Shown here: piece after piece, positions 24,779 to 32,496 of the stretch
How positions within the stretch are numbered: the first letter of the stretch is position 1
Layout: each line of letters begins with the position of its first letter
NCBI RefSeq assembly: GCF_009912395.1
Contig: NZ_WNDO01000004.1
Coordinates: 171,894-235,893, forward strand
Source of the DNA: Luteibacter sp.
Lineage (GTDB): Bacteria; Pseudomonadota; Gammaproteobacteria; Xanthomonadales; Rhodanobacteraceae
Reading direction: 5' to 3'
DNA length: 64,000 nt
Program-made: the position numbers and the translations under genes
Notes under the pieces: generated by a model
Seen by the model: the letters and a program-made list of their open reading frames with translations, nothing else
Database searches by the model: none
Told to the model about the DNA's origin: nothing

Positions 24779-25861
24779 TCAGCGGGAGCGGGTAACGGCA
24801 CGAATGCGACGACGAAGGAACGACAGCGTCGACGCTTCCAGCTTGCGAGTGAAACGCGGATCGGTGGGTGGCACCCTACGGTGCAGGTCGCCTTCCATCC
24901 AGCCGGCGAACACTTCCGGATGGATATACGAGCTGCGGCACACCGCGGGGGTGTTGCCGAGCACGCCGGCCACTTCCTTGACGGCAGCGGCCAGCGTCGA
25001 TTTCAACGCCCGCTCGCCGCCGGTCTCAGGCAGCGGCGTGGCCGCCAGGATCGCGACGGCGTGGACGGTGCCGCCCCAGGTGCGGAAATCCTTGGCGGTG
25101 AACTCGCCGCCGGTGGCGTCGCGCAGGTACTCGTTGACCATCTCCGAATCCACGGGCTGCCGGACGCCCTCGTCGTCGACGTACTGGAACAGGCGCTGCC
25201 CGGGCAGTTCCTGCACGCGGCGTATCGCCTTCACCAGGCGTCGATCATCCAGAACGATGTCAGCCCACTGGCCGCTCTTGCCGCGGAAATGGAATTCGAT
25301 CCGGTTCTTATGCACGGCGACGTGTCGCGATCTGAGCGTGGTCAGCCCAAAGGAGTGGTTCTCACGCGCGTAGGCGTCGTTGCCGACGCGGATCATGGTC
25401 TCTTCGAGCAGGCTCACGACCAGCGCCAGTACCTTGTCGCGTGGCAGGCCGGGCAGCGCGAGATCTTTGCGCAAGCGTCGGCGCAACCGGGGAAGGGTGG
25501 CACCGAACTCCAGCAGGCGTTCGAACTTGCCGCGATCGCGGATCGCCCGCCATTTCGCGTGGTAGCGGTACTGCTTGCGCTGGCGCGCATCGCGGCCGGT
25601 CGCCTGGAGATGCCCGCGGTCCTGCGGGCAGATCCAGACGTCGGTATAGGCCGGCGGAATGGCCAGCGCACGGATGCGTGCGAGCGTGTCCGCGTTTTTC
25701 ACCGGTCGCCCGGCTGGGCTCAGGTAGACGAAACCGCGACCGCGCCGGCAGCGCGTGAGGCCCTCGTCGGTGTCGCATACATAGACCAGTCCCGCCGCCT
25801 TCGCATGCGCGCGTTCCACGGTGGGCACCACGAGGGCGTCGGCGGGCGGTTTCCTGGACAT
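24779..25861 (-). CDS. DNA topoisomerase IB (poxvirus type)
   Basis: A 360-residue type IB topoisomerase that relaxes supercoils through a 3'-phosphotyrosyl intermediate. The order of catalytic parts is right: Arg in VGNDAYARENHSFGLTTLRSRHV, Lys in VAVHKNRIEFHFRGKSG, Arg in FTAKDFRTWGGTV and the nucleophile Tyr in CRSSYIHPEV. An N-terminal beta domain (GRGFVYLSPAGRPV) is present. The ATG at 25861 is used; a TTG at 25891 would add ten residues without a ribosome-binding site. Not essential in known bacteria. Confidence 0.9.
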   Translation of the reverse strand: MSRKPPADALVVPTVERAHAKAAGLVYVCDTDEGLTRCRRGRGFVYLSPAGRPVKNADTLARIRALAIPPAYTDVWICPQDRGHLQATGRDARQRKQYRYHAKWRAIRDRGKFERLLEFGATLPRLRRRLRKDLALPGLPRDKVLALVVSLLEETMIRVGNDAYARENHSFGLTTLRSRHVAVHKNRIEFHFRGKSGQWADIVLDDRRLVKAIRRVQELPGQRLFQYVDDEGVRQPVDSEMVNEYLRDATGGEFTAKDFRTWGGTVHAVAILAATPLPETGGERALKSTLAAAVKEVAGVLGNTPAVCRSSYIHPEVFAGWMEGDLHRRVPPTDPRFTRKLEASTLSFLRRRIRAVTRSR

Positions 25862-25909
25862 GGCCGGCAGTGTGGGCCGGCGCACGATCAAAACACGGTG
25901 AACGAGTCG

Positions 25910-27079
25910 TCAGTCGACCCGGCAGAACACCGCCTTGAGGTAGCGGTTTTCCGGGACGTTGCTGGCCACCGGATGGTCCGCGCCAGCGCCGGCCACGTGA
26001 AGCAGCTGGATCTCACGTCCGGCGTTGAGGGCGACGCGGCGGATCATCTCGATGAAGTCGTCTTCGCCGACCAGTCCCGTGCACGAGCAGGTGAGCAGGA
26101 TGCCACCCGGCGCCAGCACGTCGAGCGCGGTGCGGTTCATCGCGAAGTATTTCTTCAGCGCGTTGACCACCTGGTTGCGATCGCGGGTGAGCTTGGGCGG
26201 GTCGAGGACCACGGCGTCCCAGGTGCGACCGGCGGCGATGGCCGCGCGCAGCCATTCGAAGACGTCACCCTGTTCGAAGGTGGCGTCCACGCCGTTCATG
26301 CTCGCATTGGCGCGGGCGACATCGAGGATGGCCGCGTCGGCGTCGACGCCGATGGCCTCGCTCGCGCCCGCCTTCATGGCGTGCACCGCGAAACCGCCGG
26401 CGTTGCAGCACAGGTCGAGCACGCGACGGCCACGGGCCAGCTCGGCGAAGCGGCGACGGTTGTCGCGCTGGTCGGCGAAGAAGCCGGTCTTGTGGCCGAG
26501 GCCCGGCGCCGCGTGGAAGGCGAGGCCGTGCTCGTGCACGTCGACAGCGGCAGGCGCGTCGTTCGAGCGCACGTCGAAGGATTCCTGTCGCTGCACGTGC
26601 TGCTCGGCGAACCAGTACAGCGAGGCACCCGGGAAATGGCGCAGCAGTTCGGCGTGGATGGTGTCGCGGAAGCGCCACATGCCGGCGGCGAAGTATTCCA
26701 CGACCAGGTGGTTGGCGTAACGGTCGACCACGAGGCCGGACAGGCCGTCGCCTTCGCTGTGCACCACGCGCCAGGCGTCGCTCACCTCGTCCAGGCGCAG
26801 CAGTTCACGGCGCAGTTCGACGGCGCGGGTGAGACGGGCGGCGATCCAGCCGGCATCGATGGCCTCGTCCGCCGAGCTGGTGAGCATGCGCAGCGCGACG
26901 CGCGCGTGGCCGTTCCAGAAACCACGGCCGACGAAGCGGCCTTTCGCGTCCACCACCTCCACGACGCTGCCCGGCGGAATGCGCTCGGCGGGTTTGACGA
27001 CCTGTGCGGACCAGACCCAGGGATGGCCCGGAACGCGGTCGGATTTGAGATGGATAGTGGGGGAGGCGGGGATAGTCAT
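25910..27079 (-). CDS. rlmI: 23S rRNA (cytosine) methyltransferase, RlmI-like
   Basis: A 389-residue SAM-dependent methyltransferase. An N-terminal PUA domain (HPWVWSAQVVKPAERIPPGSVVEVVDAKGRFVGRGFW, residues 18-65) is followed by an EEHEA-like linker and a Rossmann fold with motif I DLCCNAGGFAVHAMKAGA and motif IV VVLDPPKLTR. CSCTG is the catalytic-loop region of RlmI/RlmK-type enzymes, which make 5-methylcytosine at position 1962. The ATG at 27079 is preferred; a GTG at 27112 would overlap the upstream gene's stop by 4 nt and is possible. Confidence 0.85.
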   Translation of the reverse strand: MTIPASPTIHLKSDRVPGHPWVWSAQVVKPAERIPPGSVVEVVDAKGRFVGRGFWNGHARVALRMLTSSADEAIDAGWIAARLTRAVELRRELLRLDEVSDAWRVVHSEGDGLSGLVVDRYANHLVVEYFAAGMWRFRDTIHAELLRHFPGASLYWFAEQHVQRQESFDVRSNDAPAAVDVHEHGLAFHAAPGLGHKTGFFADQRDNRRRFAELARGRRVLDLCCNAGGFAVHAMKAGASEAIGVDADAAILDVARANASMNGVDATFEQGDVFEWLRAAIAAGRTWDAVVLDPPKLTRDRNQVVNALKKYFAMNRTALDVLAPGGILLTCSCTGLVGEDDFIEMIRRVALNAGREIQLLHVAGAGADHPVASNVPENRYLKAVFCRVD

Positions 27080-27108
27080 TCGCGAATGATATCGCGCCTG
27101 CGCCCGGA

Positions 27109-27552
27109 TCACCTTCCGTAACGCAGGACCAGCCAGGACCCGAGGGCCAGCAGGTTCACGCCGATATGCGCCGCCGAGGGGCCGCCCAGGCTCAGCAGCC
27201 AGCCGTGCTCGGCGATGGCCCAGTCGAAGCCCAGGCGCGGCGACCGTTGCAGGGTGAAGGAGAGGTTGGCGAAGGCACCGGCGGAAAGCGCATAGCTGAA
27301 GACCGGCGTGGCGACCAGGGGCACCTGGAGGAACTGGGCCCAGACCGACATCTGCGTACCGCGTCCGTCGTTGCTCGCCAGCAGCACGCCGGCGACGAGG
27401 ATGAAGCCGAACAGCAGCACGCCCAGCACCGTCACCACCGCGTCCAGGCCGTTCATCCGCGAACCGAGCAGGTGGTCGAACTGGCGGACCAGCCCGTAAA
27501 GGCCGCCGGCGATCTCGAAGACGGCGATGATGCGGGTAAGGATCGATTGCAT
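27109..27552 (-). CDS. Small integral membrane protein, unknown function
   Basis: A 147-residue protein with four predicted hydrophobic helices (IAVFEIAGGLYGLV, VVTVLGVLLFGFILVAGVLL, FLQVPLVATPVFSYALSAG, AHIGVNLLALGSWLVL). I know no family for it. The ATG at 27552 gives a normal membrane N-terminus; longer frames run into the kinase gene. It sits between the kinase and the rRNA methyltransferase in the same direction. Confidence 0.65.
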   Translation of the reverse strand: MQSILTRIIAVFEIAGGLYGLVRQFDHLLGSRMNGLDAVVTVLGVLLFGFILVAGVLLASNDGRGTQMSVWAQFLQVPLVATPVFSYALSAGAFANLSFTLQRSPRLGFDWAIAEHGWLLSLGGPSAAHIGVNLLALGSWLVLRYGR

Positions 27553-27607
27553 GCGGGGGCCCTGGGACGACGAACGGGGGATTATGACGATCGCGGGTGA
27601 GCGGAGG

Positions 27608-28552
27608 CTAAAGCGCGTCCACCGCTTCGTGCAGGTCGGCGATGTGTTGCTCCCACCAGCGCGGTTCCGCCGCGAAAGGGAAGGCGGCGGGAAACGCCGG
27701 ATCGTTCCAGCGCTCGGCGATCCACCCCGCGTAGTGGACCTGGCGCATCGCGCGCAGCGCGGGCACCAGCGCCAGTTCGCTGGGATCGAAGTCGCGGAAC
27801 TGGCCATACCCTTCAAGCAGGGCGTCGAACATCGCATCGTCGGCGGCGAGCATCCACAGGTCCTGCACGGCGGGACCCATGCGTGCGTCGTCGAGGTCGA
27901 CGAAGTGCGGGCCATCGTCCGTCCACAGCACGTTGCCCGGGTGGCAGTCGCCGTGAAGTCGGATGCGACGGACGGGGCCGACAGCTTCGAAGCGGTTCGC
28001 CACGGCGTCGTCCACGCGGGTGACGGCGTCGCGGTAGGCGTTGCCCAGGTGATGTGGCAGCAGCGGGGAGGCGAGTGCGGCCCGGGCGGGTGTGTCGATC
28101 ATGGATGCACGATCGAGCGTGGCGCGATCGTGGAAGCCCTCGCGCGAGCCGATGCCATGCATGCGGCCGATCAACCGGCCCAGCCATTCGAGCTGGTCGG
28201 TCGATTCCAGCGAGGGTGCGCGGCCGCCGCGACGGGGATAGAGCGCGTAGCGGAAGCCCGCGTGTTCCAGCAGCGTGCGACCGTCGAAGGCCAGCGGCGC
28301 GACCATGGGGATCTCGGCATCGGCCAGTTCCTGTGCGAAGGCGTGTTCTTCCAGGATGGCGTCGTCGCTCCAGCGTCCGGGACGGTAAAACTTGGCGACG
28401 ACGAAACCGCCGTCCTCCAGGCCCACCTGGAACACGCGGTTCTCGTAGCTGTTGAGCGTGAGCAGGCGGCCATCGCTCCAGGAACCGGCCGCATCCACCG
28501 CGGCGAGCACGATGTCGGGCGACAGGACCGCATACGGCGCGGCATGGCTCAC
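27608..28552 (-). CDS. srkA: Stress response kinase A (SrkA/YihE)
   Basis: A 314-residue Ser/Thr protein kinase with APH-like fold. LNSYENRVFQVGLEDG, the ATP-binding Lys in FVVAKFYRPGRWS, the catalytic RLHGDCHPGNVLW and metal-binding FVDLDDARMGPAVQDLWML match E. coli SrkA, which protects cells under envelope and Cpx-type stress. Its ATG overlaps the stop of the thioesterase gene (ATGA), so the two are coupled. Confidence 0.9.
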   Translation of the reverse strand: MSHAAPYAVLSPDIVLAAVDAAGSWSDGRLLTLNSYENRVFQVGLEDGGFVVAKFYRPGRWSDDAILEEHAFAQELADAEIPMVAPLAFDGRTLLEHAGFRYALYPRRGGRAPSLESTDQLEWLGRLIGRMHGIGSREGFHDRATLDRASMIDTPARAALASPLLPHHLGNAYRDAVTRVDDAVANRFEAVGPVRRIRLHGDCHPGNVLWTDDGPHFVDLDDARMGPAVQDLWMLAADDAMFDALLEGYGQFRDFDPSELALVPALRAMRQVHYAGWIAERWNDPAFPAAFPFAAEPRWWEQHIADLHEAVDAL

Positions 28553-29001
28553 GAGCGAAGGTTCCCCGGCGCGCCGCCCGGCGAGGGGATCACGGCCATG
28601 GTGAGGCGCGCGACGCAGACCAGCTTGCCGGTGTCTTCCTCGATGCGGATTTCCCAGACCTGGGTGGTGCGTCCCAGGTGCACGGCCTTGGCCGTGCCGG
28701 TGACGATGCCGCCGCGCACGCCACGGATGTGGTTGGCGTTGATGTCCAGGCCTACGGCGACTTCTTTCTCGGTATCCAGCGTGAGCAGCGCGGCGGAGCT
28801 GCCGAGCGTTTCGGCCAGCACCACCGAGGCGCCGCCGTGGAGCAGGCCGAAGGGCTGCTGGGTGCGGTGGTCGACGGGCATCGTGCCGCGCAGCCAGTCA
28901 TCGCCGATATCCGTGAAACGGATGTCCAGCGTCTCCATCATCGTGCCCCGGCTCCAGGCGTTGATGCGGGCGAGGTCGGTCGATTGCTTCCAGATGGCCA
29001 T
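28549..29001 (-). CDS. Hotdog-fold acyl-CoA thioesterase (YdiI/MenI-like)
   Basis: A 150-residue hotdog thioesterase of the PaaI/YdiI group. The signature QQPFGLLHGGASVVLAETLGS carries the catalytic Glu, followed by GLDINANHIRGVRGG. E. coli homologues hydrolyse aromatic acyl-CoAs such as DHNA-CoA. The ATG at 29001 is used; a TTG at 29025 lies too close to the divergent promoter. It is transcribed away from the ferredoxin reductase gene, the two starts being 50 nt apart. Confidence 0.82.
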   Translation of the reverse strand: MAIWKQSTDLARINAWSRGTMMETLDIRFTDIGDDWLRGTMPVDHRTQQPFGLLHGGASVVLAETLGSSAALLTLDTEKEVAVGLDINANHIRGVRGGIVTGTAKAVHLGRTTQVWEIRIEEDTGKLVCVARLTMAVIPSPGGAPGNLRS

Positions 29002-29038
29002 GTGCGGTGGCTTTGCAGGGGACAAGCATCCATTGTCC

Positions 29039-29044
29039 TATAAT
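29039..29044 (+). promoter_or_regulatory. -10 box TATAAT, leaderless start of the ferredoxin-reductase gene
   Basis: A consensus TATAAT ends 6 nt before the GTG at 29051 (spacer GGGCGG). TTGCAG at 29013-29018 could be a poor -35 (20-nt spacing). Transcription would begin at the start codon. Confidence 0.55.
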
Positions 29045-29050
29045 GGGCGG

Positions 29051-30106
29051 GTGCACACCGTAACCCTGACATCGTCCGGCAAGCGATTCGCGGCCTCCGG
29101 AGACGAAACCGTGCTCGAGGCCGCCCAGCGGGCTGGCATCGCGCTTCCCTACTCGTGCCGTGGCGGTGTCTGCGGCAGTTGCAAGGCGACCCTGGTCGAG
29201 GGTGCCTGCGCGTACCCGCGCAATCCGCCCGTGGCGCTGACCGCCAACGCTCAGGCGCACGGCGCGATCCTCTTGTGCCAGGCAGTGCCGCAGGGCGATA
29301 TCGCCATAAGGGCTCGCGAAATCGCGTCGGTGGAAGATATTCCGCATCGTCGCGTCCTGACCGAAGTGGTGGAACGTCGCGCGCTGGCACCGGAAGTGGT
29401 GGGCGTGTGGCTGAGGCCGCTGGATGGCGACCGCCTGAAATGGCTGTCCGGGCAATACCTCGACGTGATCCTCGACGACGGCAAGCATCGCCCGTTCTCC
29501 ATCGCCAGCGGCCCCGTCGCGGATGGCACGATCGAGCTTCACGTGCGCTACGTACCGGGCGGTGGCTTCACCTCGCGGGTGTACGAATCGCTGAAGGTCG
29601 GCGATCGCCTCGTGATCGAGGCCCCGCTGGGCACCTTCGTGCCGCGCGAGGATTCCGAGCGGCCGATGCTGTTCATGGCGGGCGGCACGGGCTTCGCGCC
29701 GGTGAAGGCCATCGTCGAGCATTTCCTCGAACTGGGTACGCGCCGGCCGATGCACGTCTATTGGGGTGCGCGCCAGGCGGAAGATCTGTATCTGATCGAG
29801 CTGGCGCGGGACTGGGAGCGTCGTGTGCCGACGCTACGCTTCACTCCTGTGTTGTCCGACGCCGATGCCGCGCAGGCGGCGGGCATTCGCGCGGGCCTCG
29901 TCCACGATGCCTTGCTGGCGGACCATCCGGACCTTTCCGGGTTCGACCTCTACATGAGCGGGCCGCCGGCGATGATCCAGCTGGGTCGCGATGCCTTCGC
30001 GGCCGCCGGGTTGCCTGACGACCGGTTGTACTTCGACTCGTTCGACCTTGCGCCGGATGTGCTGGCGGAGATCCTGAAGGGGCGGGCGGGGATCCACGGC
30101 CTTTGA
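29051..30106 (+). CDS. [2Fe-2S] ferredoxin-NAD(P)H reductase (CDP-6-deoxyglucoseen reductase-like)
   Basis: A 351-residue flavoprotein in three parts: a plant-type ferredoxin domain (residues 1-90, YSCRGGVCGSCKATL with the fourth Cys in ILLCQAV), an FAD domain (RPFSIASGP) and an NAD-binding domain (MLFMAGGTGFAPVKAIVEH ... DLYMSGPPAMI). It moves electrons from NAD(P)H through FAD to the cluster and on to a partner oxygenase or reductase. Xanthomonadales copies are named after AscD/E3 but no deoxysugar genes are near, so the partner is unknown. The GTG start fits a leaderless mRNA (see the -10 box at 29039). Confidence 0.85.
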   Translation: MHTVTLTSSGKRFAASGDETVLEAAQRAGIALPYSCRGGVCGSCKATLVEGACAYPRNPPVALTANAQAHGAILLCQAVPQGDIAIRAREIASVEDIPHRRVLTEVVERRALAPEVVGVWLRPLDGDRLKWLSGQYLDVILDDGKHRPFSIASGPVADGTIELHVRYVPGGGFTSRVYESLKVGDRLVIEAPLGTFVPREDSERPMLFMAGGTGFAPVKAIVEHFLELGTRRPMHVYWGARQAEDLYLIELARDWERRVPTLRFTPVLSDADAAQAAGIRAGLVHDALLADHPDLSGFDLYMSGPPAMIQLGRDAFAAAGLPDDRLYFDSFDLAPDVLAEILKGRAGIHGL

Positions 30107-30124
30107 CGGGTGTCGCGGCCGGGG

Positions 30125-30147
30125 ATCGCGCGCAAGCGCGCTCCTAC
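30125..30147 (-). repeat. REP element, single copy
   Basis: The stretch is the reverse complement of GTAGGAGCGCGCTTGCGCGCGAT, the REP unit that recurs as inverted pairs at 47910-47954 and 57413-57480. The core GCGCGCTTGCGCGC-type stem is intact. Confidence 0.8.
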
Positions 30148-30155
30148 GGGTCGCG

Positions 30156-30602
30156 TTATTTCTTGCCCTTGGCGACCGGCAGCTGCGCGTTCTGCCAGGC
30201 GTAGGTGCCGCCGTCGAGCACGAAGACGCGCGGGAAGCCGGCCTTGATCAGGCGGTTGGCGGCCTTGCCGACGCCACGGCCGTCCTTGTCCACCAGCACC
30301 ACCGGTAGCTCCTTCGCCTTGGAGAGGTCCTTCTGGGTCTCCGGGTCGAACTGGCTCATCGCGACGTTCTTCGCGCCGGGGATGTGGGCCTTCTCGAAAT
30401 CGGCGCTGGCCGAGAGATCGATGATGAGCGGGTTGTCGCGGTTGATCAGCTGGGTGAGGCCCGCCGGGGTCAGGGTCTTCCACTTGCGGAACAGCTTGAG
30501 GACCTCGCCGACGATCAGCGCGATCAGCAGGGCCACGAAGAGGGCCACCAGTGCGAGATGGTTGCCAGCGAATTCGGGCAGCTTGTGCAGTACGTCGTTC
30601 AT
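30156..30602 (-). CDS. Membrane-anchored rhodanese-like protein lacking the catalytic Cys
   Basis: A 148-residue protein with one N-terminal membrane helix (LALVALFVALLIALIVGEVL) and a cytoplasmic rhodanese fold (LIIDLSASADFEKAHIPGAKNV ... VFVLDGGTYAWQNAQLPV), the layout of E. coli YibN. At the active loop, where YibN-like proteins have Cys, this one reads VVLVDKDGRGVGKAA with Asp. It is therefore unlikely to transfer sulfur and may act as a binding module. It stands alone next to a REP element. Confidence 0.82.
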   Translation of the reverse strand: MNDVLHKLPEFAGNHLALVALFVALLIALIVGEVLKLFRKWKTLTPAGLTQLINRDNPLIIDLSASADFEKAHIPGAKNVAMSQFDPETQKDLSKAKELPVVLVDKDGRGVGKAANRLIKAGFPRVFVLDGGTYAWQNAQLPVAKGKK

Positions 30603-30648
30603 CGGGTCTTCCGGGCCGCAGGGATCAAAACGCGCGATTATATCGGGT

Positions 30649-31062
30649 TCAGTGCGGGGAGAAGTCCGGCAGGCCGGTCATGAGGTACCAGCGGCCCTTT
30701 TCGGCGTCGTAGCGCCAGCGCTGGCGGTCGATGATGCTGCGCTCGGCCTGGGTGTTGATGTTCACCACGCCGATCTGGACCACCTGGACGACCTCGTTCT
30801 TGCCGTCCGGCTGCGGACCGCCGCCCTCGTCATAGGCCGTGATGCGGAGCTGGTCGAGGCGCCCCATATCGATGGAACTCATCGGATGCTCGGTGGCGTA
30901 GTCCTTGTCGAGGAAGGCCTGGGCGGTGGTGAAGTCGCCCCAGCGGATCGCCGACGCGTACCGCGACAGTGTCGTGGTGAGCGCGTTGTTGCGCTTGTCG
31001 GTGGCGCAACCGGCCAGGGTCGTCAGGACGAGGGCCAGGGCGAGCAGGGCGATACGGCGCAT
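30649..31062 (-). CDS. Small lipoprotein of unknown function
   Basis: A 137-residue protein with a lipobox (LALVLTTLAGC, Cys about residue 18) and a globular body (LSRYASAIRWGDFTTAQAFLD ... RQRWRYDAEKGRWYLMTGLPDF). The fold resembles NTF2/SnoaL-like lipoproteins by pattern only. The ATG at 31062 is chosen because it starts the signal peptide and follows GGAATCC; a frame beginning at 31092 has no ribosome-binding site. Confidence 0.7.
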   Translation of the reverse strand: MRRIALLALALVLTTLAGCATDKRNNALTTTLSRYASAIRWGDFTTAQAFLDKDYATEHPMSSIDMGRLDQLRITAYDEGGGPQPDGKNEVVQVVQIGVVNINTQAERSIIDRQRWRYDAEKGRWYLMTGLPDFSPH

Positions 31063-31091
31063 GGTGGATTCCGTCGGGGCGTCGGCGGGCA

Positions 31092-31556
31092 TTATGCCCG
31101 GCGTTTGGCGACGAAGCGCGCTTCCAGGCTGGCGGCCGGCTTGCCGTCGTCGCCGGGCACCACGTAGGTGAAATCGCCACGCGCACGGCCCCGCGCGTCC
31201 AGCGTCGTGAAGAAGGTAGACCAGTCCGCGCCCGGCGCCAGGCGGGCCTCGGCGTGCAAATCACCCCATACCGGCGCGAGGTAGCGGATGCTCGAGTCGG
31301 CCACGAACACGTCGCAGTCGTCGCCACGGCGGCGCAGCGTGGCCTCGACGAGGGTCCAGCAGGCCATGGTCATGACGGCAGCGAGGCTACCGCCAAAGGC
31401 GCAACCCTTGTCGTTGATGTTCGGCTTCAACGGTGCGTCCAGGCGCAGGCATTCGCCGTCGAAACCGGCGATGCGGAGGTCCATGGCCCGCGCGAGGGGG
31501 ATGCTGGCCAGGATGAAGGCCTCGAGGGCCTTGAGGGAGTCGTCGATCGAGATCAT
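31092..31556 (-). CDS. Hotdog thioesterase domain protein (YiiD C-terminal type)
   Basis: A 154-residue protein matching the YiiD_C thioesterase domain, with the typical LKPNINDKGCAFGGSLAAVM motif. In E. coli YiiD this domain follows an acetyltransferase; here it stands alone. The substrate is unknown. The gene is divergent from hemD. Confidence 0.8.
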   Translation of the reverse strand: MISIDDSLKALEAFILASIPLARAMDLRIAGFDGECLRLDAPLKPNINDKGCAFGGSLAAVMTMACWTLVEATLRRRGDDCDVFVADSSIRYLAPVWGDLHAEARLAPGADWSTFFTTLDARGRARGDFTYVVPGDDGKPAASLEARFVAKRRA

Positions 31557-31625
31557 AAGAGGTGAAGTCTACGGCCGCGCGTCGACCGTTCGCATCCGTA
31601 CGGGAGGGGGCCCATACCTTCGGCA

Positions 31626-31655
31626 TTGGTGACATGGTTCACATGTTCCTATGCT
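31626..31655 (+). promoter_or_regulatory. Predicted sigma-70 promoter of hemD
   Basis: TTGGTG (31626-31631), 18 nt, TATGCT (31650-31655). If correct, the ATG at 31651 lies inside the -10 box, which favours the GTG at 31681 as the hemD start. Confidence 0.4.
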
Positions 31656-31680
31656 TGCCCGTCACCTGCAGGATGCTTCC

Positions 31681-32451
31681 GTGAGTCGTACCCATCCCCT
31701 TCGCAACGTCACCGTCGTCATCACCCGACCCGCCGGGACGGCGGGGCCGCTGTCCCGGCGGGTTCGCAAGCTGGGCGGGATTCCCGTGGCCGTGCCTGGC
31801 CTCTCGCTGCGCGCGACGGCCGACGCCACCACCACCCATGCCTCGCTGCGCGACGCCCTCGAAGGCGACACCCTGGTGTTCACCAGCCCCGCCGCCGTGC
31901 GTTTCGCCGCCGACCTGCTGCCCCTGGCCACCCAGGCCACGGTGATCGCGGTGGGGCGCGGCACCGCCCGCGCGCTGAAGACCGCGGGCATCACCGATGT
32001 TCATTTCCCGCAGTCCCGACAGGACAGCGAGGGCGTACTCGGCCTGCCCGAACTGACGGATATCGCTGGCCGCCGAGTCGCCCTGGTAGGGGCGCCGGGA
32101 GGACGGGGCCTGTTGCGCGAGCAATTGGCGGCGCGCGGCGCCCGGCTTGAGGAGATCCACGTCTATCACCGCGTGGCGCCACGGATCGACCGCCGTCACA
32201 TCGATCCGCTGCTCAAGCTGAGCAAGCGGTCGGCCGTGCTGCTGTCCAGTGCCGAGGCCCTGGAACATTTGCAGCGCTCGCTCATCGCCCCGGCCTGGCG
32301 CCGGCTGGTCCAGGCCGTGGCCGTGGTCAGCAGCGAACGCCTACGGGGAATCGCCATCGAGGCCGGTTTCGAGCGGGTCGCGGTGGCCCGCTCTGCCCTA
32401 CCGACGGACCTTCTGGAAGCAGCCTCGGCCGTCTCGTTCACCCGCCGTTGA
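31681..32451 (+). CDS. hemD: Uroporphyrinogen-III synthase
   Basis: A 256-residue enzyme that cyclises hydroxymethylbilane to uroporphyrinogen III with inversion of ring D, the branch point of haem, sirohaem and cobalamin synthesis. Sequence conservation in this family is low, but TVVITRPAGTAGPLSRRVRKLGG, DTLVFTSPAAVRFAADLL, TVIAVGRGTARAL and AVLLSSAEALEHL are recognisable. The GTG at 31681 follows AGGATG and the promoter position supports it; an ATG at 31651 is the alternative. hemX and hemY follow, the usual cluster. Confidence 0.85.
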   Translation: MSRTHPLRNVTVVITRPAGTAGPLSRRVRKLGGIPVAVPGLSLRATADATTTHASLRDALEGDTLVFTSPAAVRFAADLLPLATQATVIAVGRGTARALKTAGITDVHFPQSRQDSEGVLGLPELTDIAGRRVALVGAPGGRGLLREQLAARGARLEEIHVYHRVAPRIDRRHIDPLLKLSKRSAVLLSSAEALEHLQRSLIAPAWRRLVQAVAVVSSERLRGIAIEAGFERVAVARSALPTDLLEAASAVSFTRR

Positions 32452-32484
32452 ACGATGTCTTCCGTGCGTTCGCGTATGGCCTGC

Positions 32485-32490
32485 TAGGAT
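32485..32490 (+). promoter_or_regulatory. -10-like box TAGGAT, 6 nt before hemX
   Basis: TAGGAT is followed by GCCGCC and the hemX ATG at 32497, the same -10-to-start geometry as at 17794 and 29039. It could give a leaderless hemX transcript besides read-through from hemD. Confidence 0.35.
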
Positions 32491-32496
32491 GCCGCC

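Noticed and set aside
29059..29085. GTAACC in the ferredoxin-reductase gene as a fourth SigF promoter
   Set aside because: At the 16-nt distance there is AGCG instead of CGAA, and it lies inside the coding region.
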